Shown here piece by piece: positions 19,928 through 27,330 of a DNA stretch of 64,000 nt. This stretch comes from a bacterium (GTDB lineage: Bacteria > Sysuimicrobiota > Sysuimicrobiia > Sysuimicrobiales > Segetimicrobiaceae): contig DASYZR010000143.1 in the NCBI GenBank assembly GCA_035945995.1, forward strand, positions 40,287 to 104,286, in the 5' to 3' direction. The notes under the pieces were generated by a model. That model was not told where the DNA came from, made no database searches, and saw only the letters and a program-made list of their open reading frames with translations. Positions within the stretch are counted from its first letter, which is position 1. Each line of letters begins with the position of its first letter. Both the position numbers and the translations under genes were made by a program.

Positions 19928-20996
19928 ACTCCGAGGTGTCCGTCGGGTGAAGCGCGCCGGGACTGAGCGGTCCGGTCAGATCGAAGTGAACATCGGCCGC
20001 ATCGATATTCGCGAGAGCGTCCATCAGAAACTTGGCGTTGAAGGCGACCGGGATCGCGTCGCCTTCAACGCGGACTTCGATATCCTCTTGGGCCTTGCCG
20101 ACATCCGGCGTGTTGGACGAGATCGTGAGCGTTCCTTCGGCCGCGTTCAGCCTGACCACATTGGCCGAATCTCTGGCTGTAATACTGGCCCGGCGGACGC
20201 CACGGAGGAGCCGCTCCGTGCCGACCGTGATTCGTTGCTTGAACTCCTTGGGGATCACCTGCTCGTAATTCGGGAACTGGCCGGCGATCAGCCGTGATAC
20301 AAACCGTATTTCGGGCAGCGAAAAGATGAGCTGGTTCTCGTGCGACGCCACGGTAACGTCGCCTTCCACCGTTCCGAGTACCCGGACCAACTCCGCCATC
20401 GTCTTGCTCGGGACGATCGCACCGATCTTGGCGCGGCTCCCCGCCATCTTTGCTCGGCGGACGGCAAGCCGTCCCCCGTCGGTGGCAACCAGATGTCCCT
20501 GCGCACCGTCTACAACGAGATATACTCCGGTCAAAAACGGCCGTGTTTCATCCGTTGAAACGGCGAAACTCGTTTGCCGAATCATTGTTCGAAGCAGTCC
20601 GGCATCCAACTTGACAACGACATCACCTTCTCCGGACGGCATGAGAGGGAAATCTGCGGCAGGAAGTCCCAGGATCTCGAACCGTACGTTTTCGGACGTT
20701 ATTATAGCTTTTGATTCCCCCTCGGCTACGACCACCTCAACGGGACCTTCAGGAAGATTGGTTACAATATCCATCAAAATACGGGCTGGAAGAGTAACGG
20801 CACCACCTTCCGTGGTGGTTCCGTTTACATACGCCTCGATTCCGAGTTCTAGATCTGTCGCAGCCAATTTTGCGCCGTTTTTCGTTGTTTCAAGAAGCAC
20901 GTTACCAAGAATTGGCATGCTGGCTCGAGGAGAAATAGCCCGACCAACCGTTTGAACAGCTCTGAGCAGGTGATCCTGGGAGCAGCGGAGGTGCAT
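19890..20996 (-). CDS. dnaN: DNA polymerase III sliding clamp (beta subunit)
   Basis: A 368-residue three-domain clamp that rings DNA and tethers polymerase. Family features include the N-terminal HLRCSQDHLLRAVQTVGRAI, the segment MPILGNVLLET, and the C-terminal VYVLAPVRVYS, a variant of the usual ending that binds client peptides. A strong ribosome binding site, AAGGAGGG, lies 4 bases before the ATG. The upstream gap to dnaA contains the origin-unwinding element, so dnaN expression may be sensitive to DnaA. Confidence 0.97.
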   Translation of the reverse strand: MHLRCSQDHLLRAVQTVGRAISPRASMPILGNVLLETTKNGAKLAATDLELGIEAYVNGTTTEGGAVTLPARILMDIVTNLPEGPVEVVVAEGESKAIITSENVRFEILGLPAADFPLMPSGEGDVVVKLDAGLLRTMIRQTSFAVSTDETRPFLTGVYLVVDGAQGHLVATDGGRLAVRRAKMAGSRAKIGAIVPSKTMAELVRVLGTVEGDVTVASHENQLIFSLPEIRFVSRLIAGQFPNYEQVIPKEFKQRITVGTERLLRGVRRASITARDSANVVRLNAAEGTLTISSNTPDVGKAQEDIEVRVEGDAIPVAFNAKFLMDALANIDAADVHFDLTGPLSPGALHPTDTSEYVYVLAPVRVYS

Positions 20997-21210
20997 TCAG
21001 CCCTCCTTAAAGAGAACTTTTCATATATAAAATTCGTCGTAATAGTAATAGAACCTGTGGATTATGTGAATATCGGCAGGAATCCCCGCCTCAACGAGAT
21101 TTCGGCCTGTGGATAAGCAGATTGCCAGGATTTGAGGGAAATGCACCTTATCCGGACGATTCCGCTCTCGACGCTGGGGATCCGTGGACAGTTCCAGTTT
21201 GATACACACG
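20997..21210. other. oriC, dnaA-dnaN module (unwinding site)
   Basis: Reading the minus strand from dnaA to dnaN: TTATCCACA (perfect DnaA box, 21108-21116), TAATCCACA (8 of 9, 21056-21064) in the same orientation, GGTT, then CTATTACTATTA (21040-21051), whose complement is four DnaA-trio units, then an AT-rich stretch TTTTATATATGA (about 21021-21033). A weaker box TTATCCGGA lies at 21148-21156 on the plus strand. This box-box-trio-AT order is that of the basal unwinding system of Bacillus subtilis, where DnaA loads onto single strands. Transcription of flanking genes mostly away from the region fits an origin. Confidence 0.88.
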
Positions 21211-22605
21211 CTATCCGCGGCCGGCCCCCCGTTCAATCCGGAAGCTCTCCACAAGACTCTGGATCCCGGCGTTGAGATGGCTGTCTTCGAGCAGCGCATG
21301 CTTTACCCGGTCGCATGCGTGCATGACCGTCGTGTGGTCGCGGCCGCCGAACTCTTCTCCGATTCGGGGAAGCGAAGCATCGGTAAGTTCACGGCTCAGG
21401 TACATGGCGACTTGGCGAGGGAATGCGACGCCCTTCGTGCGACGTTTCGCTTTCATTTCTTCGATCCGGATCCCGAAGAACTCCGCGACGGCCCGCTGGA
21501 TCGCCGGAATCGTCACCGGGCGGATCCGCGCCTGCGGGAGAAGCTCCTTGAGCACGTCGGCCGCAAGGTCCACCGAAATGGGGGTGCGCGTCATCTCCGC
21601 ATGAGCCCGGAGCCTGCTGAGCGCCCCCTCGAGTTCCCGGATGTTGGAGGAAATGTGCTGGGCGATGTACTGCGCGACCTCGTCCGGCACGGCGATGTGG
21701 TCCTTTTCGGCCTTCTTTCTGAGAATCGCCACCCGCGTTTCGAAGTCCGGCGGTTGAATGTCGGCGATGAGGCCCCACTCGAAGCGGGAGCGCAGGCGGT
21801 CTTCCAGGGTCGGAATCTCGCGGGGAGCCCGATCGCTGCTGATGATGAGTTGCCGGCTCGACTCGTGTAGGGTGTTGAACGTATGGAAGAATTCTTCTTG
21901 CGTCCGCTCTTTGCCGGCCAGAAACTGAATGTCATCGATGGCCAGGACATCGACGTTTCGGTAGCGTTGCCGGAATTCGACCATCTTGTCGTCGCGGATG
22001 GCGTTGATCAGATCGTTCGTGAATCGCTCCGAGGAGACGTACATCACGCGCGCCGCGGGCGAATGCGCGAGGACGTGGTGGCCGATGGCTTGGAGGAGGT
22101 GCGTCTTGCCCAGTCCGACGCCGCCGTAGATGAACAGCGGATTGTAGTTGCGGGCCGGCGCTTCCGCGACCGCCTTGGCGGCCGCGTGCGCAAAGCGGTT
22201 GCCGGCTCCCACGACGAAGGTGTCGAACGTGTATTTGCCGGTCAGGGCCTGCCGGGCATCGGCCACGGTTGTGTGGGCGCCGCTGTCCGGTCTGGCCGTT
22301 GATTGCGCGGCCGCGGCCGTCCGGGGCGCTTGCGCGACCCCGTCGCCTTCCGAGACGATGAAACGGATGTCGACGCCCCGTGTCAGGACTTCCCGAAGCG
22401 TTTCCGCGATGAGGCCGCGGTAGCGGCCCTCAAGCCAGTCCTTGGCGAAGGTGCTCGGCACGGAAAACACAAAGACGTCCTGTTCCAACGCGAGCGGCCG
22501 CATGGCCTTGACGAACGCCTCGAAACTCGGCTTGCTGAGCTGGCTTTCAATCCTGGCTAGGGCTTCCTGCCACACCTGGCCGATCGTAATACTCTGCACG
22601 TCCAT
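21211..22605 (-). CDS. dnaA: Chromosomal replication initiator DnaA
   Basis: A 464-residue AAA+ initiator. Domain I begins VQSITIGQVWQEALARIESQ; a 40-residue Ala-rich linker (domain II) follows; domain III has Walker A GGVGLGKTHLL, Walker B LAIDDIQFL and sensor segments ISSDRAPREIPTL; domain IV has the box-binding motif FGGRDHTTVMHACDRV. Length is typical. GAGGGG precedes the ATG. It lies 48 bases downstream of the GHKL/winged-helix gene and is flanked by two DnaA-box clusters, allowing autoregulation. Confidence 0.98.
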   Translation of the reverse strand: MDVQSITIGQVWQEALARIESQLSKPSFEAFVKAMRPLALEQDVFVFSVPSTFAKDWLEGRYRGLIAETLREVLTRGVDIRFIVSEGDGVAQAPRTAAAAQSTARPDSGAHTTVADARQALTGKYTFDTFVVGAGNRFAHAAAKAVAEAPARNYNPLFIYGGVGLGKTHLLQAIGHHVLAHSPAARVMYVSSERFTNDLINAIRDDKMVEFRQRYRNVDVLAIDDIQFLAGKERTQEEFFHTFNTLHESSRQLIISSDRAPREIPTLEDRLRSRFEWGLIADIQPPDFETRVAILRKKAEKDHIAVPDEVAQYIAQHISSNIRELEGALSRLRAHAEMTRTPISVDLAADVLKELLPQARIRPVTIPAIQRAVAEFFGIRIEEMKAKRRTKGVAFPRQVAMYLSRELTDASLPRIGEEFGGRDHTTVMHACDRVKHALLEDSHLNAGIQSLVESFRIERGAGRG

Positions 22606-22653
22606 TCGTTGAGCCCCTCCAGCCGGTCGTTCACGCCGGGTTGTCGGTCTTGA

Positions 22654-23460
22654 CTATGCCTTGAACACCGAGCCAAGGAACGCGATGCCTTCTTCCGTGA
22701 GCGTGCGCTTGCCGGGATCGGCCGTACCGACGGTGAGGAGGCGCAGGCGCTGCAGCGACTGGAGTTCGCGGAACGCAGTGCTTTGACTCATCCCGAGCTC
22801 CTTGGCGATCGTGGACGGGCCCGCCGCCCCGATCTCGGCGATCAGCAGCAGGATCTTCTTCTCCCGATCGGTCAGGCGGACGGCGGCGGCCGCCGCCTGG
22901 TCCGCGGTGGGTTGGTCCGGGACCGGCGCCGGCGGGGTCACCGCCGGCGGGGCACCGACCCGCAGGGTGACCACGGTGCCGCTTTTCAAGTTGTCTTCGA
23001 TCGTAATCATGCCGCCCAGGAACGCCAGTTGTTCGCGCGCCACCGGCAGGCCGGATCCGACGCCTTTGATGAGCCGCCGCATCTCGCGCGTCGCCGTCGT
23101 GAACCCCGGTTCAAATGCCCGCTCTTTGTCACGAATTCCCGGCCCTTGATCCGAGATCCGGATCGTATTGCCGTCGTCCATGATCGTGACGACGGCGTCC
23201 TTGAAGTACGCGTGGATCAGATTTTCCAGAATCTCCTTGATGACGACGAAGGGAATGCGCCCGCCGCGTTCGCGTGCGTACCCGTGGGTGCGTGCCGACA
23301 GCTCGCCGATGAGTTGGTTGAAGTCGTCCGACGAAAGCGAGATGACCTGCGGCGGTGCAAGCGGAGAGTCGTAGATCGCCACGCGAACCTCAGGCGCCTG
23401 CGCCTCGCTCGGCGTCTCATCCCCCTGTTGAGACACAAGCCGCAGGAAGAAGTCCTGCAT
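22654..23460 (-). CDS. GHKL ATPase with C-terminal winged helix, at the origin
   Basis: A 268-residue protein of two parts. Residues about 60-160 form a histidine-kinase-type ATPase domain: N box VIKEILENLIHAYF, G1 box ISDQGPGIRD, F/G2 region FEPGFTTATREMRRLIKGVG then SGLPVAREQLAFLGG. After a Pro/Ala-rich linker, residues about 200-268 form a winged helix (LTDREKKILLLIAEIG, then TIAKELGMSQSTAFRELQSL). There is no sensor or His-phosphotransfer domain, so it may be an anti-sigma-like switch or an ATP-responsive repressor. I chose the ATG at 23460 because the upstream open frame crosses DnaA boxes and lacks conservation. Probably cotranscribed with dnaA. Confidence 0.8.
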   Translation of the reverse strand: MQDFFLRLVSQQGDETPSEAQAPEVRVAIYDSPLAPPQVISLSSDDFNQLIGELSARTHGYARERGGRIPFVVIKEILENLIHAYFKDAVVTIMDDGNTIRISDQGPGIRDKERAFEPGFTTATREMRRLIKGVGSGLPVAREQLAFLGGMITIEDNLKSGTVVTLRVGAPPAVTPPAPVPDQPTADQAAAAAVRLTDREKKILLLIAEIGAAGPSTIAKELGMSQSTAFRELQSLQRLRLLTVGTADPGKRTLTEEGIAFLGSVFKA

Positions 23461-24040
23461 CGAGACGAGCCCCCCGCATGCGCCAAGAGAAATTTGGCTG
23501 CATGCGGAGGCCCTCCTTTGTTTGCGCCTGACGTCCCAGGCTTTTCGAACGTGCCAGTGACGTGCCGGGGTGCGGTCAACTCTGTGGAGAGAAGACGGCC
23601 GCGTTTTCAGCGATTGCCCGCGCGGTCCCTCACTGCCGGTGTGTGCCGACGTTGTCCCATACGGGTAACGGCGAGTGGACGGTGTTATCCACAGGTATGG
23701 AAGATGTTGTGGATAATCCCGTCCGACTCCTGCCGGGATGCCAAAAAACTCCACGATCTGCATGAAAAGGGAAGCGGTGTCCGTTGTTGACCTGCTGGCT
23801 ACCGTGAAAACTGTGGGTAATATGCGTTAATATTCACAAGTTATCACCAATTTGGCGAAATTCTCCCACGAATCGGCCGGCAGGGTTTCAGTTGCGCAGT
23901 GGTGCCGGGTGGGCCTTCTGATTCCCGCGGCATAGGGCGTCTTGCGGCTCGCTTCCGTGGACGGTGCTCAGGCTGTGTGCTATATTCATTTGGTCTCCGA
24001 GCCCCGGTTGGGGCCCGTACTCACCGTAGAGGGTACTATC
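23461..24040. other. oriC, upstream DnaA-box module (580-base intergenic region)
   Basis: This non-coding stretch separates the leftward dnaA operon from the rightward rpmH operon. It holds two perfect, inverted DnaA boxes, TTATCCACA (23685-23693) and TGTGGATAA (23708-23716), and weaker boxes TGTGGGTAA (23812-23820), ATATTCACA (23830-23838) and TTATCACCA (23841-23849) inside an AT-rich patch (about 23805-23865). TGTGGAGAG at 23583 matches 7 of 9. With the dnaA-dnaN module it makes a bipartite origin with dnaA between the two parts, as in Bacillus. No gene was found here. Confidence 0.75.
23958..23986 (+). promoter_or_regulatory. Candidate rpmH promoter
   Basis: TGGACG (23958-23963), a 17-base spacer and TATATT (23981-23986) resemble a sigma-70 promoter with a weak -35 box. 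The expected start near 23993 gives about 48 bases of leader before the rpmH GTG. Confidence 0.45.
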
Positions 24041-24178
24041 GTGAAGCGTACGTTTCAGCCCAACCGCCGGCGCCGCGCCCGGACGCATGGGTTCCGGGTG
24101 AGAATGCGGACGCCGGGAGGGCGCAATGTGCTGCGGCGGCGGCGGCAGCGCGGCCGGCGCCGGCTTTCGCCCGCGTAG
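24041..24178 (+). CDS. rpmH: 50S ribosomal protein L34
   Basis: A 45-residue, Arg-rich large-subunit protein, starting (M)[18 protein letters not shown] and ending with the family's [20 protein letters not shown] tail. The GTG at 24041 is preceded by GAGGG at a spacing of about 7. It is the first gene of the rightward rpmH-rnpA-yidD-yidC-jag-rsmG run, the usual order next to an origin. A longer open frame from 23942 exists but would add unrelated residues. Confidence 0.96.
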   Translation: MKRTFQPNRRRRARTHGFRVRMRTPGGRNVLRRRRQRGRRRLSPA

Positions 24179-24203
24179 CGGGCCGGCAGCGTCCCCCGAG
24201 CCG

Positions 24204-24551
24204 ATGGCCGCCAGGGCCGGCCGGCTGGTCTCGCATGCGGACTTTTCCCGGGTGTATCGCGAAGGCCGCCGCTATCCTGGCGAGACGCTTGTCCTCTACC
24301 TTCGGGCTACGGCGGCGGAACGCCGCGTCGGGGTGACCGCGGGACGCCGGCTCGGCGGCGCGGTCGTCAGAAATCGAGCCAAGCGCCGGTTGCGGGAGGC
24401 GTTTCGCCGCGTGGAGCCGCGGTTGTGCGGCCGCGGCGATATCGTGCTGGTCGCGCGCTCCGGGATTGCGCAGGCCGGGTTTGCGGAGATCGTGCAGGAG
24501 ATGAACGCGTTGTGCGCCGCTGGGCGGCTCATATGCGGGGATGCCGGGTAG
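24204..24551 (+). CDS. rnpA: Ribonuclease P protein component
   Basis: A 115-residue RNA-binding cofactor of RNase P that matures tRNA 5' ends. It has [16 protein letters not shown], the strand [20 protein letters not shown] and the RNR motif [18 protein letters not shown] used the ATG at 24204, which gives a usual family length; an in-frame ATG at 24126 would start inside rpmH and add a Gly-rich, non-conserved leader. It is 25 bases after rpmH and 5 before yidD. Confidence 0.93.
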   Translation: MAARAGRLVSHADFSRVYREGRRYPGETLVLYLRATAAERRVGVTAGRRLGGAVVRNRAKRRLREAFRRVEPRLCGRGDIVLVARSGIAQAGFAEIVQEMNALCAAGRLICGDAG

Positions 24552-24556
24552 GGCGT

Positions 24557-24796
24557 ATGATTGCGGTCGGGGTGATCCGCTGGTACCAGCGTTGGATCTC
24601 GCCGTACCTGCCGCCGTCGTGCCGGTTCACACCGTCATGCTCCGAGTACGCCGCGCAGGCGGTCGAACACCACGGGCTCGTCCGGGGCGGTTGGCTGGCC
24701 GTACGCCGGGTGCTCCGGTGCCATCCACTTCATCCGGGGGGCTACGATCCCGTCCCGGGGCGCCCTGCCGAAGCGCGGAGGCCTGAGGTTGTTTAA
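24557..24796 (+). CDS. yidD: Membrane protein insertion efficiency factor YidD
   Basis: A 79-residue amphipathic protein of the inner face of the membrane, thought to help YidC/Sec insertion. The conserved core is [34 protein letters not shown] and [17 protein letters not shown], with all three conserved cysteines. It lies between rnpA and yidC as in most bacteria, overlapping the yidC start by 8 bases. Confidence 0.95.
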   Translation: MIAVGVIRWYQRWISPYLPPSCRFTPSCSEYAAQAVEHHGLVRGGWLAVRRVLRCHPLHPGGYDPVPGRPAEARRPEVV

Positions 24797-25589
24797 GCTG
24801 CTCAGTCCGGTCATCAACGTCCTGGCCGCGGTGCTCGCGGCACTCCACGGACTGACGCATGACTACACCCTGTCGGTCGTGCTGCTGACGCTGATCGTCA
24901 AGGCCGTGATCCATCCGCTGACGCGCGTTCAGCTGCGGTCGATGAAGGCGATGCAGGTGCTGGCGCCGCACATGGAGACGCTCCGCCGCAAGCACAAGGA
25001 AGATCCCAAGACGCTCAATCAAGAGATGATGGCGCTCTACCGCGCCCACAACGTGAATCCGATGATGGGCTGCCTGCCGATGCTCGTGCAGATGCCCGTG
25101 CTCTACGGACTCTTCGGCCTGCTGTCGCGCCGAGATCTGTTCGGGACCGCCACCGTCACTGGAATGCCGTGGCTCGGCATGGCCGACCGGCCGATGATGT
25201 ACGTGCTGCGGGCGCTGCCGAACCATCCCGTGTACCTCGTGGCGCTGATCTTCCCCGTGCTGGTCGGCCTGACCACCTGGTACCAGCAGAAGATGAGCGT
25301 GACCGATCCGACCCAGGCCAAGCTGTTCGTTTTCATGCCGATCATGTTCGGGTACTTCGCGCTGAATTACGCGGTGGGGCTGTCCATCTACTGGACCGTG
25401 TCCACCACCGCCTACATCGGCGAATACTTCCTCGTCGTGGGCCCGCCGCATCCGAAGGCGGTTGAGCCGACGAAGTCACAGGCGATCGCGCAGTCCCGAG
25501 CCACCGCGGCGCCGGCACAGCCCGCCGCCAAGCCCATCGATCGCCGCGGCCGCGCCCAAGGCGGCCGGAAGGGGGCGAAACAGGCGTGA
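24789..25589 (+). CDS. yidC: Membrane insertase YidC/Oxa1
   Basis: A 266-residue insertase of the short Gram-positive type without the large periplasmic domain. It has the five-helix core with [40 protein letters not shown] and [18 protein letters not shown]. The groove position that is Arg366 in E. coli (TFIVRG...) is Lys38 here, keeping the positive charge. There is no lipobox, unlike Bacillus SpoIIIJ. The TTG start at 24789 keeps the overlap with yidD. The C-terminal tail is Lys/Arg/Ala-rich, as expected for ribosome contact. Confidence 0.95.
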   Translation: MFKLLSPVINVLAAVLAALHGLTHDYTLSVVLLTLIVKAVIHPLTRVQLRSMKAMQVLAPHMETLRRKHKEDPKTLNQEMMALYRAHNVNPMMGCLPMLVQMPVLYGLFGLLSRRDLFGTATVTGMPWLGMADRPMMYVLRALPNHPVYLVALIFPVLVGLTTWYQQKMSVTDPTQAKLFVFMPIMFGYFALNYAVGLSIYWTVSTTAYIGEYFLVVGPPHPKAVEPTKSQAIAQSRATAAPAQPAAKPIDRRGRAQGGRKGAKQA

Positions 25590-26356
25590 ACTCGGCCGAG
25601 GGCTCCGGACGCACGGTCGAGGAGGCGATCCGGAACGCCCTTCGCACGCTCGGGGCCAAGCGTGAAGACGTGGATCTCATGGTGCTCGATGAGGGCAGCC
25701 GGGGGGTGCTCGGGCTCGGCTCCCGGGAGGCCCGGGTGCGCGTGACTCTCCTTTCGGCGATCGAAGCCGGCGACGCGGACGAAGCCGTCGCGGCGCCCCT
25801 CGTCGCGACCGACGATCCCGTGGCCGTGGCGCGCCGGGTGACGGCGTCGCTGGTCGACGCGATGGGCATGAGCGTCTCGGTGACGGCGCGGGAGGAGGAA
25901 GGCGCGGTGCACGTCACGGTCGCCGGGCCCCAGCTCGCCCCGCTGATCGGCCGGCACGGACAGACGCTCGAGGCGCTGGACCTGTTGGTCAACCTGATCA
26001 CGATGCGGCGCGTGGGCCGGCGGGTGCCGGTCGTCGTGGACGCGGAACGGTATCGTGAGCGGCGCCGCGAGACGCTGCAGGCGCTGGTGCAGCGCGTCGC
26101 CGGCCGCGTTCGCCGGAGCGGCGAGGCGGTGCCGCTCGACCCGATGCCCGCATCGGAGCGGCGCTTCATCCACACGATGATGGCCGAGGATTCCAACGTG
26201 ACGACATACAGCGAGGGCGATGGCGCGGAGCGGCACATCGTCATCGCGCCTCGGGGGAGCGTGCCGGCCGGAGTCGGCCCACGGCGTGCGCCGGAGGCGC
26301 GACGCGGCGAGCCGAACGCGGCCGACGAAGACGCCGTGGAGGACGCCGAGGGCTAA
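25586..26356 (+). CDS. jag: RNA-binding protein Jag (KhpB, SpoIIIJ-associated)
   Basis: A 256-residue protein with the three usual parts: Jag-N (residues 1-50: GRTVEEAIRNALRTLG, VLDEGSRGVLGLGSREARVRV), a KH domain (GPQLAPLIGRHGQTLEALDLL) and an R3H domain (LDPMPASERRFIHTMMAED). It binds RNA and influences cell elongation and division in Firmicutes. The GTG start overlaps the yidC stop as GTGA. The tail is acidic and Ala-rich. Confidence 0.95.
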   Translation: MNSAEGSGRTVEEAIRNALRTLGAKREDVDLMVLDEGSRGVLGLGSREARVRVTLLSAIEAGDADEAVAAPLVATDDPVAVARRVTASLVDAMGMSVSVTAREEEGAVHVTVAGPQLAPLIGRHGQTLEALDLLVNLITMRRVGRRVPVVVDAERYRERRRETLQALVQRVAGRVRRSGEAVPLDPMPASERRFIHTMMAEDSNVTTYSEGDGAERHIVIAPRGSVPAGVGPRRAPEARRGEPNAADEDAVEDAEG

Positions 26357-26364
26357 CGCCACCG

Positions 26365-27072
26365 GTGGCGGCGCCTCACGGACCGGGCACGGTCCTCGCG
26401 GCGGGGGCCGCGGAGCTCGATCTGACGATTTCCCCCGACCGGTATACGTGCCTCGAACGCTTCCTCGCGCTGGTCGACGAGTGGCGCCCGCGCGTGCAAC
26501 TGACCGGCGTGGACTCGACCGAGGCCGCGGCGGTGCTCGTCGTCGGTGCTTTCTGCATCCTGCCCTTCGTGCCGGAGTCCGGGCGCCTGGTCGATCTCGG
26601 CAGCGGCGCCGGCGTGCCCGGCGTGCCGCTCGCGATTCTGCGTCCGGGTCTGCGCGTCGTGCTCGTCGACGCGGCCAGGAAGAAGACGGCATTCCTCGAG
26701 ATCGTCGCCCGGGAGCTCGCGTTGTCAAACGTCGATGTCGTGCAGATGCGCGCGGAGGCCCTGGGCCGGGATCCGGCGCATCGCGGGCAGTACGACGTCG
26801 TGACGGCGAGAGCACTCGCGCCGGTGCGCGTCCTCGCTGAGTACACGTTGCCGCTGCTCCGGGCCGGCGGCATGGCGGTCCTGCCGAAGGGCCCCGGCGC
26901 GGCGCACGAGGTCGGCGAAGCAGCTCGGGCGCTCACGCTGCTCGGCGGTGAGGCCGCGGTCCGTGCCGCGGGGTCCCAGCTGTGCTCCCCCACCGTGCTG
27001 CTGAAGAAGGTCGTCGAGGCGCCGGCCCGATATCCGAGGCGGGCGGGAGTTCCGGCGCGCCGGCCGTTGTAG
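26365..27072 (+). CDS. rsmG: 16S rRNA (guanine-N7)-methyltransferase RsmG
   Basis: A 235-residue SAM-dependent enzyme methylating G527 of 16S rRNA. The SAM site is LVDLGSGAGVPGVPLAILRP, with LVDAARKKTAFLEIVARELA and the VVTARALAPVRVLAEYTLPL strand following. Loss of this enzyme gives low-level streptomycin resistance in many bacteria. The GTG start is 8 bases after jag. In Firmicutes mnmE and mnmG usually lie between jag and rsmG; both are missing here. Confidence 0.95.
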   Translation: MAAPHGPGTVLAAGAAELDLTISPDRYTCLERFLALVDEWRPRVQLTGVDSTEAAAVLVVGAFCILPFVPESGRLVDLGSGAGVPGVPLAILRPGLRVVLVDAARKKTAFLEIVARELALSNVDVVQMRAEALGRDPAHRGQYDVVTARALAPVRVLAEYTLPLLRAGGMAVLPKGPGAAHEVGEAARALTLLGGEAAVRAAGSQLCSPTVLLKKVVEAPARYPRRAGVPARRPL

Positions 27073-27138
27073 GGAACCCGGCCCCGGCGTGGCGGACCGG
27101 CGCGATCGGGGGCCGTGCGTTCAGGCGAGCATCTGACC

Positions 27139-27160
27139 GTGTATACATCTATATATATAC
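27139..27160. promoter_or_regulatory. AT-rich palindromic island upstream of parA
   Basis: GTATAC is followed by ATCTATATATATAC, so that GTATA (27141-27145) and TATAC (27156-27160) form an imperfect palindrome in otherwise GC-rich DNA. TATATA elements can serve as -10 boxes for rightward transcription of parAB. No convincing -35 box could be assigned. It could also be a ParA or other regulator site. Confidence 0.35.
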
Positions 27161-27312
27161 CCTTCCGGCGTGACGGCCGGGTGGCGGCCGGCCGCCCCGG
27201 GCCGGCGGCGGTCCGGCCGGGGGCGCCGGAGGATTTGCCGGACGATTGCGGGAACACGTCCCCGATCGCATCGACGCCGATCGGGGCAGGCATCGCACTT
27301 TCGACGCAGCAC

Positions 27313-27330
27313 AAAGGAGTCGCAGCAACG
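27313..27330 (+). promoter_or_regulatory. parA ribosome binding site and ACG start
   Basis: AAAGGAG (27313-27319) lies 8 bases before ACG (27328-27330). This is one of the best Shine-Dalgarno sequences in the window and decides the parA start. Confidence 0.7.

Noticed and set aside
23461..23763. N-terminal extension of the GHKL/winged-helix gene to an ATG at 23763
   Set aside because: The extension crosses two perfect DnaA boxes and has no recognisable protein features.
24126..24203. An earlier in-frame ATG for rnpA inside rpmH (Thermus-like overlap)
   Set aside because: The extra 26 residues are Gly/Pro-rich and unlike RnpA; the ATG at 24204 gives a normal N-terminus.
27115..27327. Upstream GTG/TTG starts for parA
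   Set aside because: They add non-conserved residues and lack proper ribosome binding sites, whereas the ACG at 27328 has an ideal one.
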